From positions 434,001 to 498,000 of the forward strand of contig JAGMWG010000018.1 of assembly GCA_020744225.1 (NCBI GenBank): a stretch of 64,000 nt of DNA. The letters run 5' to 3'. The stretch comes from Paraphoma chrysanthemicola (Eukaryota > Ascomycota > Dothideomycetes > Pleosporales > Phaeosphaeriaceae). The notes beneath the pieces were generated by a model that was not told the DNA's origin, ran no database searches, and was given only the letters and a program-made list of their open reading frames with translations. Below, piece by piece: positions 45,281-56,486 of the stretch. The position numbers and the translations under genes are program-made. The stretch's first letter is position 1. The number at the start of each line of letters is the position of its first letter.

Positions 45281-46597
45281 TTACTTTCTCGGCGATCTCA
45301 CCTGTAGGCCATGTCGTACCTTGAAAAGCACCGGTGCCGGCAGAGTCACCTCTTGCTTGAGATTTCTCTCACACACAAATGACACATGACGATATCCCTC
45401 TTCTTGTGTGTCGAAGAATGGTCTAAGCCATTTGGTGTATCGAGCAAACACGTTAACACAGGATGCCATGCACGGAATACAAACACCAACCGCATTCTCC
45501 AGCACCCTCCATAGTGACAGTATTAGCGAGGCGAAATTTTCATGCATAATGTCCTGTTACTTACATGACTGTATTCATAGCAATCTTTGCATGGTACATA
45601 TCTTTCTCGAGGGCTTTCCGTCCTGTATCACGATACACCACATTGAGAATGGCCATCAGACAGCCACTGACGGATGATCAGCGAGTATTCTCGACCCTTC
45701 AATAGACCAGCAAGACTTACACAACACCAATCAGGAAGATGAACCACACGCCAAGTTTCTTCTTCGTTGGTAGCCTTAGCTGCCACACAACGGGCAACGG
45801 AATAAGCAACAAATAGACATCAGTAATGATGTTCACGGTGCCTCGCGCTTCGTTGAGACTCTGCAACGGACCAGGAAGGCCTCGGCATTGACCTCGCACG
45901 AGACCGTTCATCAGAGAGTCTCTAGATGTTATGTAGCGCGGATCGCACAGGATGCCACTTACTATGGCAGCTACGAAGTGATACAATCCTGTGAGCAGAA
46001 GCCCTATCCAGACGAGACATCGCATGTGTTTGAGTGGCCGGAAAGCGTGGTAGATGAGGCTGAATAGTGCTAGTTTGACTAACCAAGAGAGAGGGCCGAC
46101 GAGGATTGTGACTGCGAGGGCACGCTAAGAATTGTCAAGCGTCGGAAAGTGAGAGAGCCGGAAGGTAGAGTACCTGCAAAGCCGATACTGAGATGTTTGT
46201 AGCGGTGGTGCTTGCGTTGTATCCGAAAGCGCCACCTGTCGCAACTGCTTGGATTCAATTATCTGTCCCGGATCACCGTGTATTTTGCGACGGCCTACCA
46301 GCGAGCGCGAGTGCAATCAAAGCTACCCCAGCCATCTAATTCGTGTCAAAAAGCATACTCCAGGTACAAGAACATATTTGCATTTACAAAGCTAATAATA
46401 AACACACCTTAGCCTCGTCAGCCAGTGCTTTGCCTTCACTGATGTCTTGGGCGAAGCTTACCATCGTCCAGCCTCCATGCACGTGGCATGTAGCATCTAT
46501 CGTAAATTCGAATGCCGGCCATCAGTATCATGATTGGCATACATATAGAAGAGGTGATGATCAAGCTTTCGCCATGCCACATCGATTGACCTGACAT
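45281..46597 (-). CDS. PTH11/rhodopsin-like integral membrane protein
   Basis: Solid exons, complement(join(45281..45506,45565..45666,45721..46124,46174..46235,46299..46335)), give 276 residues if ATG 46335 is used. Helices are visible in MAGVALIALALAG, ALAVTILVGPLSWLVKLALF, LVWIGLLLTGLYHFVAAIVS, IITDVYLLLIPLPVVW, GVWFIFLIGVVGCLMAI and VMVLENAVGVCIPCMASC, with the conserved SLNEARGTVNI and PTKKKLG loops of the fungal rhodopsin-domain family (PF20684). The base before ATG 46335 ends GAATTAG, an acceptor, and an upstream ORF from ATG 46597 to a GTAAGC donor at 46462 encodes a first helix followed by WRLDD, a family hallmark. The gene therefore probably starts at 46597; the link between 46462 and 46335 is unresolved (a short extra exon gives an in-frame join but requires a 34-nt intron). 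Confidence 0.8.
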
Positions 46598-47110
46598 CGT
46601 TACTCAAGTACTGACCTTTGTGGGAAGAAAGGTCCATTCGACACAGGTGATGTTGTGCTCACAATATATTATGAACGACGATGCAGGGATTGAATATGGC
46701 GCTTGTATGCATGTCTGACGAAGGCTTGAATTGATGTGTAAGCTGCCATGTCCAATAGCAATCGTGCTTGCTCCAAAGGGCCTTATCATTGTCTTGAGCT
46801 TGCTTTTCTTCTTTGGGTATCGCACATGGCCAAGCTTGCTTTCCAGCTGCAACGACAGCCTAACTTGGACGTCACAATGATACATTTTGCTGGAGTATCT
46901 CCGCGGAATATTCAATGCGGTTTTGATCAGATTAAGTTCGTGTAATACCCCGATATAAAGAAGTGACTGAACCGTGCATACCTCCCTAACGTGAAACAAG
47001 CAAGCAAAAGTTCTATAACGCCTCCCTCGATACTCAGCTTATGACGCAAAGCCACCTATAACCTCCGAATGACTCCGGCATCGATTATTCGATACACATC
47101 ATTCCATCCT
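46598..47110. other. Intergenic, no gene seen
   Basis: Promoter of the PTH11-like gene and 3' flank of the F-box gene. Short ORFs only. Confidence 0.5.
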
Positions 47111-48490
47111 CTAGGCACTGTATGCGGCCTGCGTCTCGCCATTCGAATCCCGATGGACTGTGGTCAATACTGGACCAGTAGACAGGTACGAACAGACATA
47201 ATTTGAGTAATGCCTCTCTTGCTTAGACTCGAACAGCTCTCGTGGCGTCGGGAGATCCTCGCCAGGCTCATAGCGCAACGCAATCTGGCTCAGATGAGGG
47301 AGTTGGCTTGAGCTGCCCTTCAAGATCTCGTTCATATCGTCCAGAAGCCCGAGGGACGGTCTTTGGATCCAAAGATGCTCGATGGTCGGTGGGAGGAGTG
47401 CGATCTTGTAGTATGGATTCCGTTCATTGGGTCGATGCAAGGCTTCTCCAAACACGTGCAGTGATTTGAGCGAGTAGAGTCGCGCAAGCGATTCTAGAGG
47501 CTCAACCTGGCGTAGCCAAACCCGGTTGATTGGCTTATCGCGAGCTTGACAAGTTAAGTCGAGATGCTCAAGAGTTGAAGCGACTGGATACAGTACTTCA
47601 GCAAGATTCGCGTAGCTCGCCTGATAGGGAGCGGGCCCAGATCCCCATCGTGCGCCAAGATCCTTGTATTATAGACATACCTTGCTCAGTTTCTTGCACT
47701 TCTCAATGAAGCTGCGAAGATCATCCCGCTCGATGCTAACGTAATCTGGCGCCGCGAAGAAACTGGAAGCAAGATGATGGTACACCAAGTGCGAGAAGAA
47801 AAACATTTCGAGCCCCCGGTCACGTTCAGGTAGTGCGAGTTGCGTCTCGACTTCGAGAGTCTCAAGACTGGGAAGGGCGCATAACGGGAGTGTAGGCTCT
47901 ATGGCATGTAGTGCAAGGTTGCGGACGGTCTTCAGACCGGAGCTCAACGTGTTGTCAACCAAGTGTGAAAAGTATAGTCCCGTAATGATATCCACGAAGG
48001 AAGTGGTATGATCGCGTTTGTGTAGGTTGCGTACCGTGCTTGCGCTGATGTTCAGTACAAACAGGCCGGGCGTTAGGAGGATCAGAAGGGCTGCCCACGC
48101 ATAGAGCTCTTTTCTGATCAAGGCTTGCTCCCACTGTGTCGTATCGAAGGCAAGGCTTTCAATTTCTGCTCGCAAATCTTCCGCGAGGCATTTGCTAACA
48201 GGATATCGGCCGGAGTAAACGGGTAGGAACAATTCCAGATCGCGAACCATGTTCCGAAGCACTGGCCTGTACAGAAGAGTGCGTGCAAGCCGGCTTGTGA
48301 AGAACCATACATCTGTGTGTTTGAGCCAGTGCCCTCTAGGCGATCGATAAAGATATGGACTGGTGATGCTTTTGAGCCGACGTGATACGAGACAGAATTT
48401 ATAAAACAACACTTGTCGGTCGTTCATGATCTCGATGTACTCAAGAATATGTAGGAATAGTTCCGTCGGAAGGTCTGAGCAGCGTGCCAT
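47111..48490 (-). CDS. F-box-like protein
   Basis: Two exons, complement(join(47111..47620,47681..48490)), 439 residues. The N-terminus MARCSDLPTELFLHILEYI, with SRRLKSITSPYLYRS, is an F-box, the Skp1-binding part of SCF ubiquitin ligases. The rest is a leucine-rich region of the degenerate LRR type common in fungal F-box proteins (LEVETQLALPE, VASTLEHLDLTCQ, LESLARLYSLKSLHVFGEAL, LPPTIEHLWIQRP). The joined segment KKLSKASYANLAEVLYP supports the 60-nt intron. A TATA-like actatattaa lies about 95 bp upstream of the ATG. The substrate is unknown; such genes turn over rapidly in fungal genomes. Confidence 0.85.
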
Positions 48491-49304
48491 GCAGTAAATG
48501 AATGCCTCGACTGAAAAGATGGAATGATGGAAGTTATGTGAGAAGGATAAAGCGCTGCCCGGAGTCGTGGGGAGGGTTAATATAGTACTTATGAGCAGGG
48601 CGGGGATGGCCGTACCAGATTGAAGTTTTTATTTATTTGGAGGCAATGAGGAGTCACTATTGGAAACCATGGTTTCTTTTCGTCGTCGTACCATTTCTCT
48701 TCACTTCGAGTCTTTTGACGTGAACGCCCTAAAAAATCCACCCATGGTCCACCTATAAACTAGGCAAATCCGGTACTAGTCGGGGTTCTTATTGTTTCAC
48801 CAGAGATGGGGGATTTCCAGAACCTAGATTATTAAAATTCCGAGACGACTGCCGCTCACCTGGAGCTAAAGTTGGTCGGGGCCTAATTCTCCTGCATCAG
48901 TGCACGTGCACGCTTCTGCCTAGTGCGCTTCAACAGGTATATAAAGACCCCCAGCCCCGCCATAACCTCCTCTTTTCTTTTCCCTACTTACCTAGATCAG
49001 GGTCAGCGAGCTCTAGAAGTCGCATGACCGGCACAGATCAGCTGCATTGCACATTGGCGGGATTGGTCTGAGTCTGATAACTCTGCGGGGTTATTACTGG
49101 CGTAATTTTTGCTTTTCTTTCATCGACGTCGTCGCCAACAAGGCGATGAGTTGAGGAAGGAAATAGATGCCTTTGCAATCGTAATGCAACCATTCAAAGC
49201 GTTTTGCATTGGTTGATTGACACAATCAAACCAAACTTTTAGAGGTCACTCAGCGGCCACGTGGACAAGTTGGGTCATTTTGAACCCCAGTTACTCCATC
49301 TCAT
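48491..49304. other. Intergenic with a plus-strand promoter-like site but no ORF
   Basis: Near 48940 there is a TATA box (gtatataaagacc) followed about 35 bp later by a CT-rich tract (cctcctcttttcttttccct), the classic layout of a strong filamentous-fungal promoter on the plus strand. Downstream, only a 15-codon ORF begins at about 49023. No gene could be assigned. Confidence 0.5.
48938..48995 (+). promoter_or_regulatory. TATA box and CT-rich tract without a downstream gene
   Basis: TATATAAAG then a pyrimidine-rich tract ending ccctacttacctag. Candidate start of a noncoding transcript or a leftover promoter. Confidence 0.4.
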
Positions 49305-51158
49305 TCATCTAAGCTTGAATGTTATAGTCTGAGCATGCAAATCATCCCATGCCTTCTTGTGAACCATTCCCAGTCCAACCCGTACTGCGACATCATCCTC
49401 CCATATAATGCACATGGCATTGTAATATCGCAATGGTTCTTGTACATCTCCATCAAGCTGGTGAACAAGTTTGAGTACATCATACATGACCGGCTCCTGT
49501 AAGCTTCCCTTCATGAAAACTCCATTGACTACTTCAGTTTCGGATAGAGCAACAACGTGAACCTCGTCGCAGATATCCAGCGACAGCCCCGATGCAGTAG
49601 AAAATTGGACCGCCCCCAGGAGTGCGCCCAGATTCGATTCCGTCAAAATCCCGAGATTCCCGAAAGACGGATGCTCCCGAATGTTAACGAGCGCATATGG
49701 CGCAGTACACAGGATAACCGGTGAATAATTGACTTGAGTTGGGCGAGTGTCTGCGAAGGGTAGTGGGAAACTGAATCTGCGCTCGGTATCCTTGCTTATA
49801 GAGCATGTGTAATAATGGTCTCCCTCGTGATCATGGCGTGACCATGATGTGGGCAATTTAGCCTTTGTATCATACCTGATTGCTAGATAGTCGTAGAACT
49901 CGTTCAGATGCCTTGGACTGTGCCACTGTCCAACACCAGTATTCGTGATCTCTTGCATCATATATGTTGCCACGCGTGATAACCGTGCAGATGGTGTGTG
50001 ACTATCTTCTGCATACTCATGTACATCTCCATATTGTGACTGAAGGCTAGGACAGAACGGGAACCAATCCTCGAAAGTGGTCAGTTTAGCATTCCAACCA
50101 GTCCATGACCAGCTTGGATAATCCGACCGACGTGAGAACACTTTTTGGGGTTGCCATAGTAGAACCATATCAAAAAAGAAAATTGGGAGGCCGTGGACTA
50201 GTCCACCAGGGAATATTGGCCCCAAGATCTCGGTAGCGCCAGCGATAGCACGATGGAAATCAGAATCGTATGTCAGGCAGCGCTGGGAATACTCGTCAAT
50301 GATGGTGCACCAAGCACCAAGGCAAGGTAGTTCTGTAATCTGAGACAATAAACCCATCGGCACGCCGAGGTGTCTTCGCTTCGATGGCGTGATCAGCACC
50401 GTCTTGCAGCCCTCTTGAATACGGTCGTCGTCGAGAATTGGAAATTCGTTCCATTCAGAGCGACCGCAGAACCAGGTTAGAGTTTTGCCAAAGACCAAAA
50501 GCCGGCGCGAGAAAAGCGACTCTTGGAAGGTCCAGCCTCGAGATGCCCACGTGGACCTGAAGGGATAACGTTCAACGTAGAATGGTCGTTGGTCGACGTC
50601 CAGCTGTGATAGGTCCGCCGAAAGCCCTCCTGTACCTCTCAGACCGTAGTTCGCATCCGCTCCATCCGCAGCCGCAATGGTGAATTCAGCGCTAGCGTAT
50701 ATATTAGCCATTGCCCGTAGCATGGCGCTCATGGTTGCATCATCCTGATCCTGAATGATGCAAAGACAATCGACCCAGAGGTAGCACTCCCCAAGGTTTT
50801 TCACCAGATATATTGCATCGCGTACCGTATCAGCAATCTTGATCTCGTCACTGACCAACGATCCAGGCTTCATAAGACTGCTCATATTGGACTTCATTGC
50901 TTTGAACATGGGCACGCTACCCCACACATATGAGAGCGCGACGAAAGGAGTAGTCGATGGCAGTATGACGAGCGAATGGTCGTTGACGTCGACTAAAGTG
51001 AGGGTTTCGAGACGCTTCGACAAAAGCTCAGAGTACCGATTGTTGCATTCTTCGCCGTGTTTGGAGAGACATTCATGTCGCCATGAACGGAGTTGCTGGA
51101 GATCAATGAGGGATGGGCGGAGTCGTACGTGTTTCGATAAGGGATCGTTTGAAAACAT
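49305..51158 (-). CDS. HET-domain (heterokaryon incompatibility) protein
   Basis: Single exon, 617 residues from ATG at 51158. The HET domain (PF06985) spans about residues 70-215: FVALSYVWGS, IADTVRDAIYLVKNLGECYL, WVDCLCIIQDQDDATMSAML, MANIYASAEFTIAAADGADA, then the typical RSTWASRGWTFQESLFSRRLLVF and WFCGRSEWNE. HET proteins trigger cell death when incompatible hyphae fuse. The C-terminal 350 residues carry no recognised repeat; PSWSWTGWNAK is a common motif after the HET domain. No NACHT or WD part is attached. The ORF is intact. Confidence 0.93.
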   Translation of the reverse strand: MFSNDPLSKHVRLRPSLIDLQQLRSWRHECLSKHGEECNNRYSELLSKRLETLTLVDVNDHSLVILPSTTPFVALSYVWGSVPMFKAMKSNMSSLMKPGSLVSDEIKIADTVRDAIYLVKNLGECYLWVDCLCIIQDQDDATMSAMLRAMANIYASAEFTIAAADGADANYGLRGTGGLSADLSQLDVDQRPFYVERYPFRSTWASRGWTFQESLFSRRLLVFGKTLTWFCGRSEWNEFPILDDDRIQEGCKTVLITPSKRRHLGVPMGLLSQITELPCLGAWCTIIDEYSQRCLTYDSDFHRAIAGATEILGPIFPGGLVHGLPIFFFDMVLLWQPQKVFSRRSDYPSWSWTGWNAKLTTFEDWFPFCPSLQSQYGDVHEYAEDSHTPSARLSRVATYMMQEITNTGVGQWHSPRHLNEFYDYLAIRYDTKAKLPTSWSRHDHEGDHYYTCSISKDTERRFSFPLPFADTRPTQVNYSPVILCTAPYALVNIREHPSFGNLGILTESNLGALLGAVQFSTASGLSLDICDEVHVVALSETEVVNGVFMKGSLQEPVMYDVLKLVHQLDGDVQEPLRYYNAMCIIWEDDVAVRVGLGMVHKKAWDDLHAQTITFKLR

Positions 51159-52710
51159 CTGAAGCGATGTAAACTACCTAACCTCCAAGGCCGGGCCTGG
51201 GTAAGGTACGAAAGTGGCTGCTTTGTTCCGAAAACGGTCGAATGATGCGCACGTTCTATGATGTTTGTACACCCTTCCTGCGACTTCGATCAGGTTCGAT
51301 GTCTGGAGATGGTGCAGCGACAAGGCTGAGGCAAGGACACCGTTGGTGGCGCTGGCTTATCCTCGGCATGTTTGCAACCAGTTAGCCCATTTGCAACCTC
51401 GAAGCTCTTCAACCTTCGATTTGTGCGAGTCCGCTGGTTAGAGGCTCCAGACGCAGATCAACCAACGAAAGGGAACCTGCTACATGCCAGCATGGTCGTG
51501 CAATAGTGGGTTTAATTCGCACTCGAATCGCTGCTTCGGACCAGTAAAATCAAGTACGCATCCACAGCGACAATGGGTGTTGCGAGGACGCCACGGAACC
51601 TTTCGCTGCAATCGAAACCATCATTTAAGGTGCCCTGTGCTGTGGTCAGACTCGTGTCCACCTCTTCCACGCTCCTTCGGTCCCAGCCAAGATCATGCGG
51701 CTCAGCGGGCGCGGCCCGCGTGTGTCGAAACTCCAAGGACCAAAACATGTGGCGCGCGAAAGACACCTGCCTGACTATGCTACTGCACAATAGCCATGAT
51801 GACAAGTGGAATCATGCGTTTAGAAGAAGTTGCAAGTCGTCAGGCTGCCCCTGAGTCCCTTCAAGCAACATGTAACCTGCATCGTCATTGCCGTCGTCAT
51901 TAATTCAAGCTGCCCCTACCGCAGCTTCAACTACTTGATCACCATTTGACTAGTATGCAGTCGCGATATCAGCCAGAAACAAATACCACGGAAGAGTTTG
52001 TGAAGCTCGTAAAGCGGCTATCTTTGCTAAATCGAGTCTTTGCCCCTGGCGCTGCACCCCGCACTCAGCCCGCCGGAGAAGGACCGCCCGTTTCGCACCA
52101 CGATCAAACAGCAAGTCCACCAGCCCACCACGATCAGACATCTGTATGCCTTGGCGTCAATTGCGCGGCTACGAAATCATGCACACTGTGACCTCCATTC
52201 CGTATGTCGGAATTGCGCCTCCGCACCCTCTGGCCCCTCGGAATTCATCCTCCGGGGTAACGGGGAGCATATATGAGGGGTGTTCGTCACTAATCGCTCG
52301 CGGGAGATCGAATCACCACGATAATTATCCGGTTTCTCGGTACTGATCCGCACGAGCGACAGCAGCGAATACGACGATTTGCACGTGTGAGGCATTGATT
52401 CTCACGAGATCGTAGCCTGAACGAAACGGCAAATCCCTCAGAATCGGGCGTCGCATGTGCATGTGCATGGAAGTGGGAAGTGTGGGTGTGTGACTCCACA
52501 CTTGTGACTCTTCTGGTAGCGACGTGGGATATTTAAGTGAGCGGCCCATCCCGTTGAATGAATGCTCTACTACACACACACTACAATACGAACGAAACAT
52601 TGACATTGACATATGAGGCATTGAAGATATACACCACGACACAAACACACACCAAATCTACAAATCCACACATCATACCACCTCCATTACACTCCACCAC
52701 ATCTTCAAAA
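51159..52710. other. Divergent intergenic region, no gene seen
   Basis: 1.55 kb. ORFs (51573-51854, 52040-52276) have no domain. The last 150 bp are rich in CA repeats (tacacacacactac near 52566; acacaaacacacacc near 52640) in the leader of the VOC gene. Confidence 0.5.
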
Positions 52711-53339
52711 ATGCCTCCAGTCAGTCAATTCCCTCCCGCGCGCGTCTTCCTCAAATCCGCCTCCCAATCCTCGCACATCACATCCCCCACATCCGCGTCT
52801 CGCCGCACATCCTTAACCGCCTCACACCTTCTCAGTCCGCGCTACACAACCACGTCATCAACCACATCGCCATCTCGGTCCCCAATCTCGACGCCGCAAT
52901 CACATTCTACACCACATGTTTCGGCTTCCAACCGATCCGGCGCAACCGCGTGACGGCGCGCTCTTCCGCGCCACACGCACCGATATTTCGCATTTACGGC
53001 GACGCATTGAAGGAAGTCAAAATCGCATTCCTCGGCACGGGAAATGGTGTTGGATTTGAAATTTTTGAATTCGTGGACCCGGTGTGTCGAGAGGTTAGGG
53101 ATGAGGGGTTTGAATATACGAGGCCGGGAGTGTTTCATATTGCGGTCACGGTCCCGGATGTTGAAGAGGCGATTGATAGGGTGAAGGAAAACGGAGGCAG
53201 GCAGATTGGCGAGACGGTGGAGTTGGGAAAGGGAGTGAATGGGGAGATGAGGTATGCGGCGTATTTGAGGGATCCGTGGGGCACGGTGGTGGAGGTTTTG
53301 AGTTGTGGGTTTGAGGCGTTGATGGCAAATAGGGAGTAG
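52711..53339 (+). CDS. VOC/glyoxalase-bleomycin-resistance family protein
   Basis: Proposed join(52711..52719,52836..53339), 170 residues. A 9-nt first exon (ATG CCT CCA) followed by a GTCAGT donor joins through a 116-nt C-rich intron to TCC GCG, giving MPPSALHNHVINHIAISVPN. The body is a VOC fold: LDAAITFYTTCFGFQPI, APIFRIYGDALKEVKIAFLG, GVGFEIFEFVDP, GVFHIAVTVPDVEEAI, GEMRYAAYLRDPWGTVVEVL. Likely metal ligands are His in NHIAISV and FHIAV and the Glu in VVEVL. Members include glyoxalases, dioxygenases and resistance proteins; the activity here is unknown. Without the intron the ATG frame does not reach the VOC frame. Confidence 0.8.
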
Positions 53340-53511
53340 ACAGTCAAAGGAAGGGTGGGAAGATACCTGTGAACGACTACAAGACCCTTTGGTTGGGCAA
53401 CTGGAAGGGCGATGAAATGTACGCATCTGGAGTCGCCAAGTCATTATACGAATGGGCTTTTTTGTACTCTGCTTGGATATACTGTTGACCCACCGGTCGA
53501 CTCCAAGTCAT

Positions 53512-54946
53512 TCAATGGAAATGTAAATCATCAACCACACCCCTAACCTTCCTAATCTCCCTCCCAACACCCCGTCTCTTGCTCCTCCCATCCGTTCCCT
53601 CCAACCCCTCCAGCTCCTTCTTCACCTCATCCACCATCCCCTCCACCGTCAACACCTCAACCGCCACTCCCGCCAACCCCTTCGCCGTCATGAGCGCCTT
53701 GTCAAAACTTTTCTTACTCTTCGCCGCGACCTCAAACTGCGCCGTATGCGGCCCGCCCGTCGGCACACTTCCATTCTCATTGTAAATCTGAAACTGCGGT
53801 TGAATCGACGCAAACCTCTGACTGATATTGCCCTGGTCTGTACTCCCGCCCTGCGCCTTGATGCGGTCGAGCTGCGCATCAGGAACGGTGCCGCCCAGGG
53901 CGACGAAGAACTTTGACCACGAGGATGCGAGGACGTCGTTGGAGAGCATGGCGCTGTAACTGTTTTCGCGCATGGTGAGATTGAGTTCTGCGCCTGTCGC
54001 GACAGAGCCTGCGTCGAAGCATTTCAGGATGCGTTTGGTCCAGGCGTCCAGATCTGCGTCGTCTTGCGCGCGGATTTGAAAGGATGCGGATGAGAGGTCG
54101 GGGATGACGTTGATGGATGTTCCGCCCGAGGTGATGATCCCGTGGATTTGGTCGGTTCGCTGGGATTGTTGGCGCAGAAGGCCGATGGCGTTATAAGCTA
54201 GTACCAGGGCGTCTTGTGCATTGATGCCTTCGTATGGCGCTGCGGAGGCGTGGGCAGTTTTGCCGTAGTACTCGAGATCTAGGCGACTTGTTGAGAAAGT
54301 GCGCATGTAGGGTGTGTCGGGGCCGTTGGAGGGATGAGCGATGAGACTGATGTCTATCTCGTAGTCGTCGAAGATGCCGGCTTCGAGCATGTCGACCTTT
54401 CCTCCAAGACTTTCTTCGGCGGGAGTACCGAAGAGAATGACTTTGCCGGGAAGATTTTGGTCTTTCATTATCTTTGCAGTAGCGAGAGCTCCAGTAAGTC
54501 CGACGGTTGCAATGAGGTTGTGGCCGCAGGCATGGCCAAGGTTAGGCAGGGCATCTGGGAAGACAGTGAGCAGATGGTGTATGTACTGGAACTGCGAACG
54601 TACCATATTCGGAGTTGAAGCTAACTACTGGACCATCTCCAGAGCCTTCAAATACAGCTGAAAAGCTAGTACTAATATTGTATAACGACCTCGTGACATT
54701 CCACCCATCCTGAGCCTCCATGAACGAAGTCAGAAGCTCATGGGCCTTGACCTCCTTGAATCCCAATTCTGGGTTTTCATGTATCGTTTGGCTAATGTTC
54801 CATAAGTCGTCGTAGATCGAGTCGACATAATCTGATATGGCATCGAGGTAAGCCGTGTTGTTGTTCTGTCGAGCCACAACGCTCCCGTTTACGGACGACG
54901 TCCAAAGAGCCAGAATGCCCGTGAGCAGGACTGAGTACTTTGCCAT
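53512..54946 (-). CDS. Secreted M20-family amidohydrolase/peptidase
   Basis: Two exons, complement(join(53512..54554,54604..54946)), 461 residues. The signal peptide is MAKYSVLLTGILALWTSSVNG. The catalytic fold is M20D-like: YDDLWNISQTIHENPELGF, GPVVSFNSEYDALPNLGHAC (join across the 49-nt intron), metal ligands in GHACGHN (about residue 122), the catalytic and metal glutamates in LFGTPAEESLGG, the dimerisation domain entry GKTAHASAAPYEG, and SGGTSINVIPDLSSASFQIR. These are the marks of aminoacylase/aminobenzoyl-glutamate-hydrolase-like enzymes that cleave amide bonds. The C-terminus is Lys/Arg-rich. It converges with the VOC gene, 172 bp away. Confidence 0.92.
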
Positions 54947-55663
54947 GGCTGTCAAGAGAGCGATCACACAGAGAAGCACGTAAGGACCACGACACCTTCA
55001 TATACAAATATGGTTCCCCATCTTTCTCCTCAGGCAAGCACTGCCAAGTTAACACTCCATACCCAAACATCTGAATCCATCCCACTTTACGCGTAGATCA
55101 ACAGCTTCCGAGCCGACGTCGGCTCGTCGACTTATCACCGTTGTCGGAAAAACAGCGGTTCAGAACCTTGCACTCGCTGGGATGTACGTCGCCAAGAGCA
55201 ATGCCCAGGAAAGCTCCACTGTGAGCTTGTGCTGATGAGGAAGGCTGATTGGAGCTCATTGACTAAGAAGGTACACCGTGCCGGGACATGACAGCATGAC
55301 GCATGGGGTTTGATAGCAAGGTTACTCTCAGAGTCGAATTGATATGCAGGTGTGAGGTAACACTTGGGACTGGGCTAGAGTAAGGTGGAAGCTGAGATGG
55401 GAGCGGGGTGGTTCGGGGTTTCTTCGGATGGGTCCCCGTCATTCTTTCTGTCAAGATCGATGTTTGTTCATGTTCGTACACAACTCAAAATGTTTGTCAT
55501 TTATGGTCAATGATATAAGTTAAAGACAGCCTCTCATGAGACGCAAATGTTACCAGAGATTGGTTGAGCTGTTCGAAGGACAAATCTTAGTACAGCTTTA
55601 AATGCACACCCACATCGTACCTCCTTCTATGCCACTCGTTCTTTCCTCGACCCGCGCTCCTGC
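54947..55663. other. Intergenic, no gene seen
   Basis: Promoter of the M20 gene and 3' flank of the thioesterase gene. Confidence 0.5.
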
Positions 55664-56229
55664 TTATAGCTTCGCCTGATCAATGAAGAGACGTTCAAGG
55701 CCGGTCTTCAACTCATCGGCCATGCCGGTCTTGCCAGGCCGGCGACTTTCACGGTCAACGAAGACGTGGATGAACTCTCCAACGGCCTTCACTTCGTCCT
55801 GGCCGCGCTCAAAGACGCCAATCTCATATGTGACGGAGCTCTTGCCGAGCTTGTTCACTCGCAGGGCCAGATCGACAACTGCGGGAAACTCAATGGGCGC
55901 AAAGTAGTCGCAGTGCGAGTGCACGACGAGGCCTATTTGCGATGAAGTGGGTGGGTGCAGGGCACATTGCTTGATGAGGTAGGTGTTGACCACAGAGTCA
56001 AAGCTGAGGTCAAGATGTGAGTGAATGTAGGCGAAAAAGCTCGCTCGAGGACATACAGAAAGTAATAGATAGAGTTGTTGAGGTGGTGGTACATATCATT
56101 GTCGCTCCTAGTCTCCATGTTAGTCAGGTGATCAGCTGTGAGACGGAGGGACGGAAAGAGCTACCATCTCGTCCGGTACTCCAGTTCAAAGCGGTAGTCG
56201 CTCCTCCGGCGCGCTTTCAAAGCCTCCAT
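55664..56229 (-). CDS. Hot-dog fold acyl-CoA thioesterase (4HBT)
   Basis: Three exons, complement(join(55664..56003,56057..56107,56165..56229)), 151 residues. The joins restore EYRTRWSDNDMYHHLNNSIY and YYFLFDSVVNTYL, the hot-dog thioesterase signature with the catalytic Asp (in SDNDMYHHLNN). The central strand region LVVHSHCDYFAPIEFPAVVD and YEIGVFERGQDEVKAVGEFI, then FVDRESRRP, complete the domain. Such enzymes hydrolyse short or aromatic acyl-CoA esters. The short N-terminus (MEALKARRRSDYRFELEY) has several Arg and could be mitochondrial targeting, but it is brief. Start codons of this gene and the pseudouridine synthase are 257 bp apart and divergent. Confidence 0.88.
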
Positions 56230-56486
56230 GACAGGTCACAGGCATAGATGGTGTAGAAAGTGACGGCGTCGCGTCTTCGCGGCGATGAAGCACCCCCGGC
56301 TAAAGCTCCCCAACACACGCGCTGTTACACCTCGGCTCGCGCAGACATGCCCAACTTTTTGCACGCCAACCTCACCCCTCCGCCCCGCCATTCTCCGTCG
56401 CATTGGCGCCCTCTCCCCGAATCCTCGCGTACCTCGCTTCCAAGGGGCGCCTGCCTGGTCCGCAGACACGCACCGGCTCTCCCTCG
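56230..56486. promoter_or_regulatory. Short bidirectional promoter
   Basis: 257 bp between divergent start codons of the thioesterase and pseudouridine synthase genes. No TATA box; rich in C on the plus strand. Part must be 5' leader for both genes. Confidence 0.6.

Noticed and set aside
43672..46597. Secondary-metabolite gene cluster around the O-methyltransferase
   Set aside because: No polyketide, peptide or terpene synthase and no pathway regulator nearby; a methyltransferase and a PTH11-like protein alone do not make a cluster.
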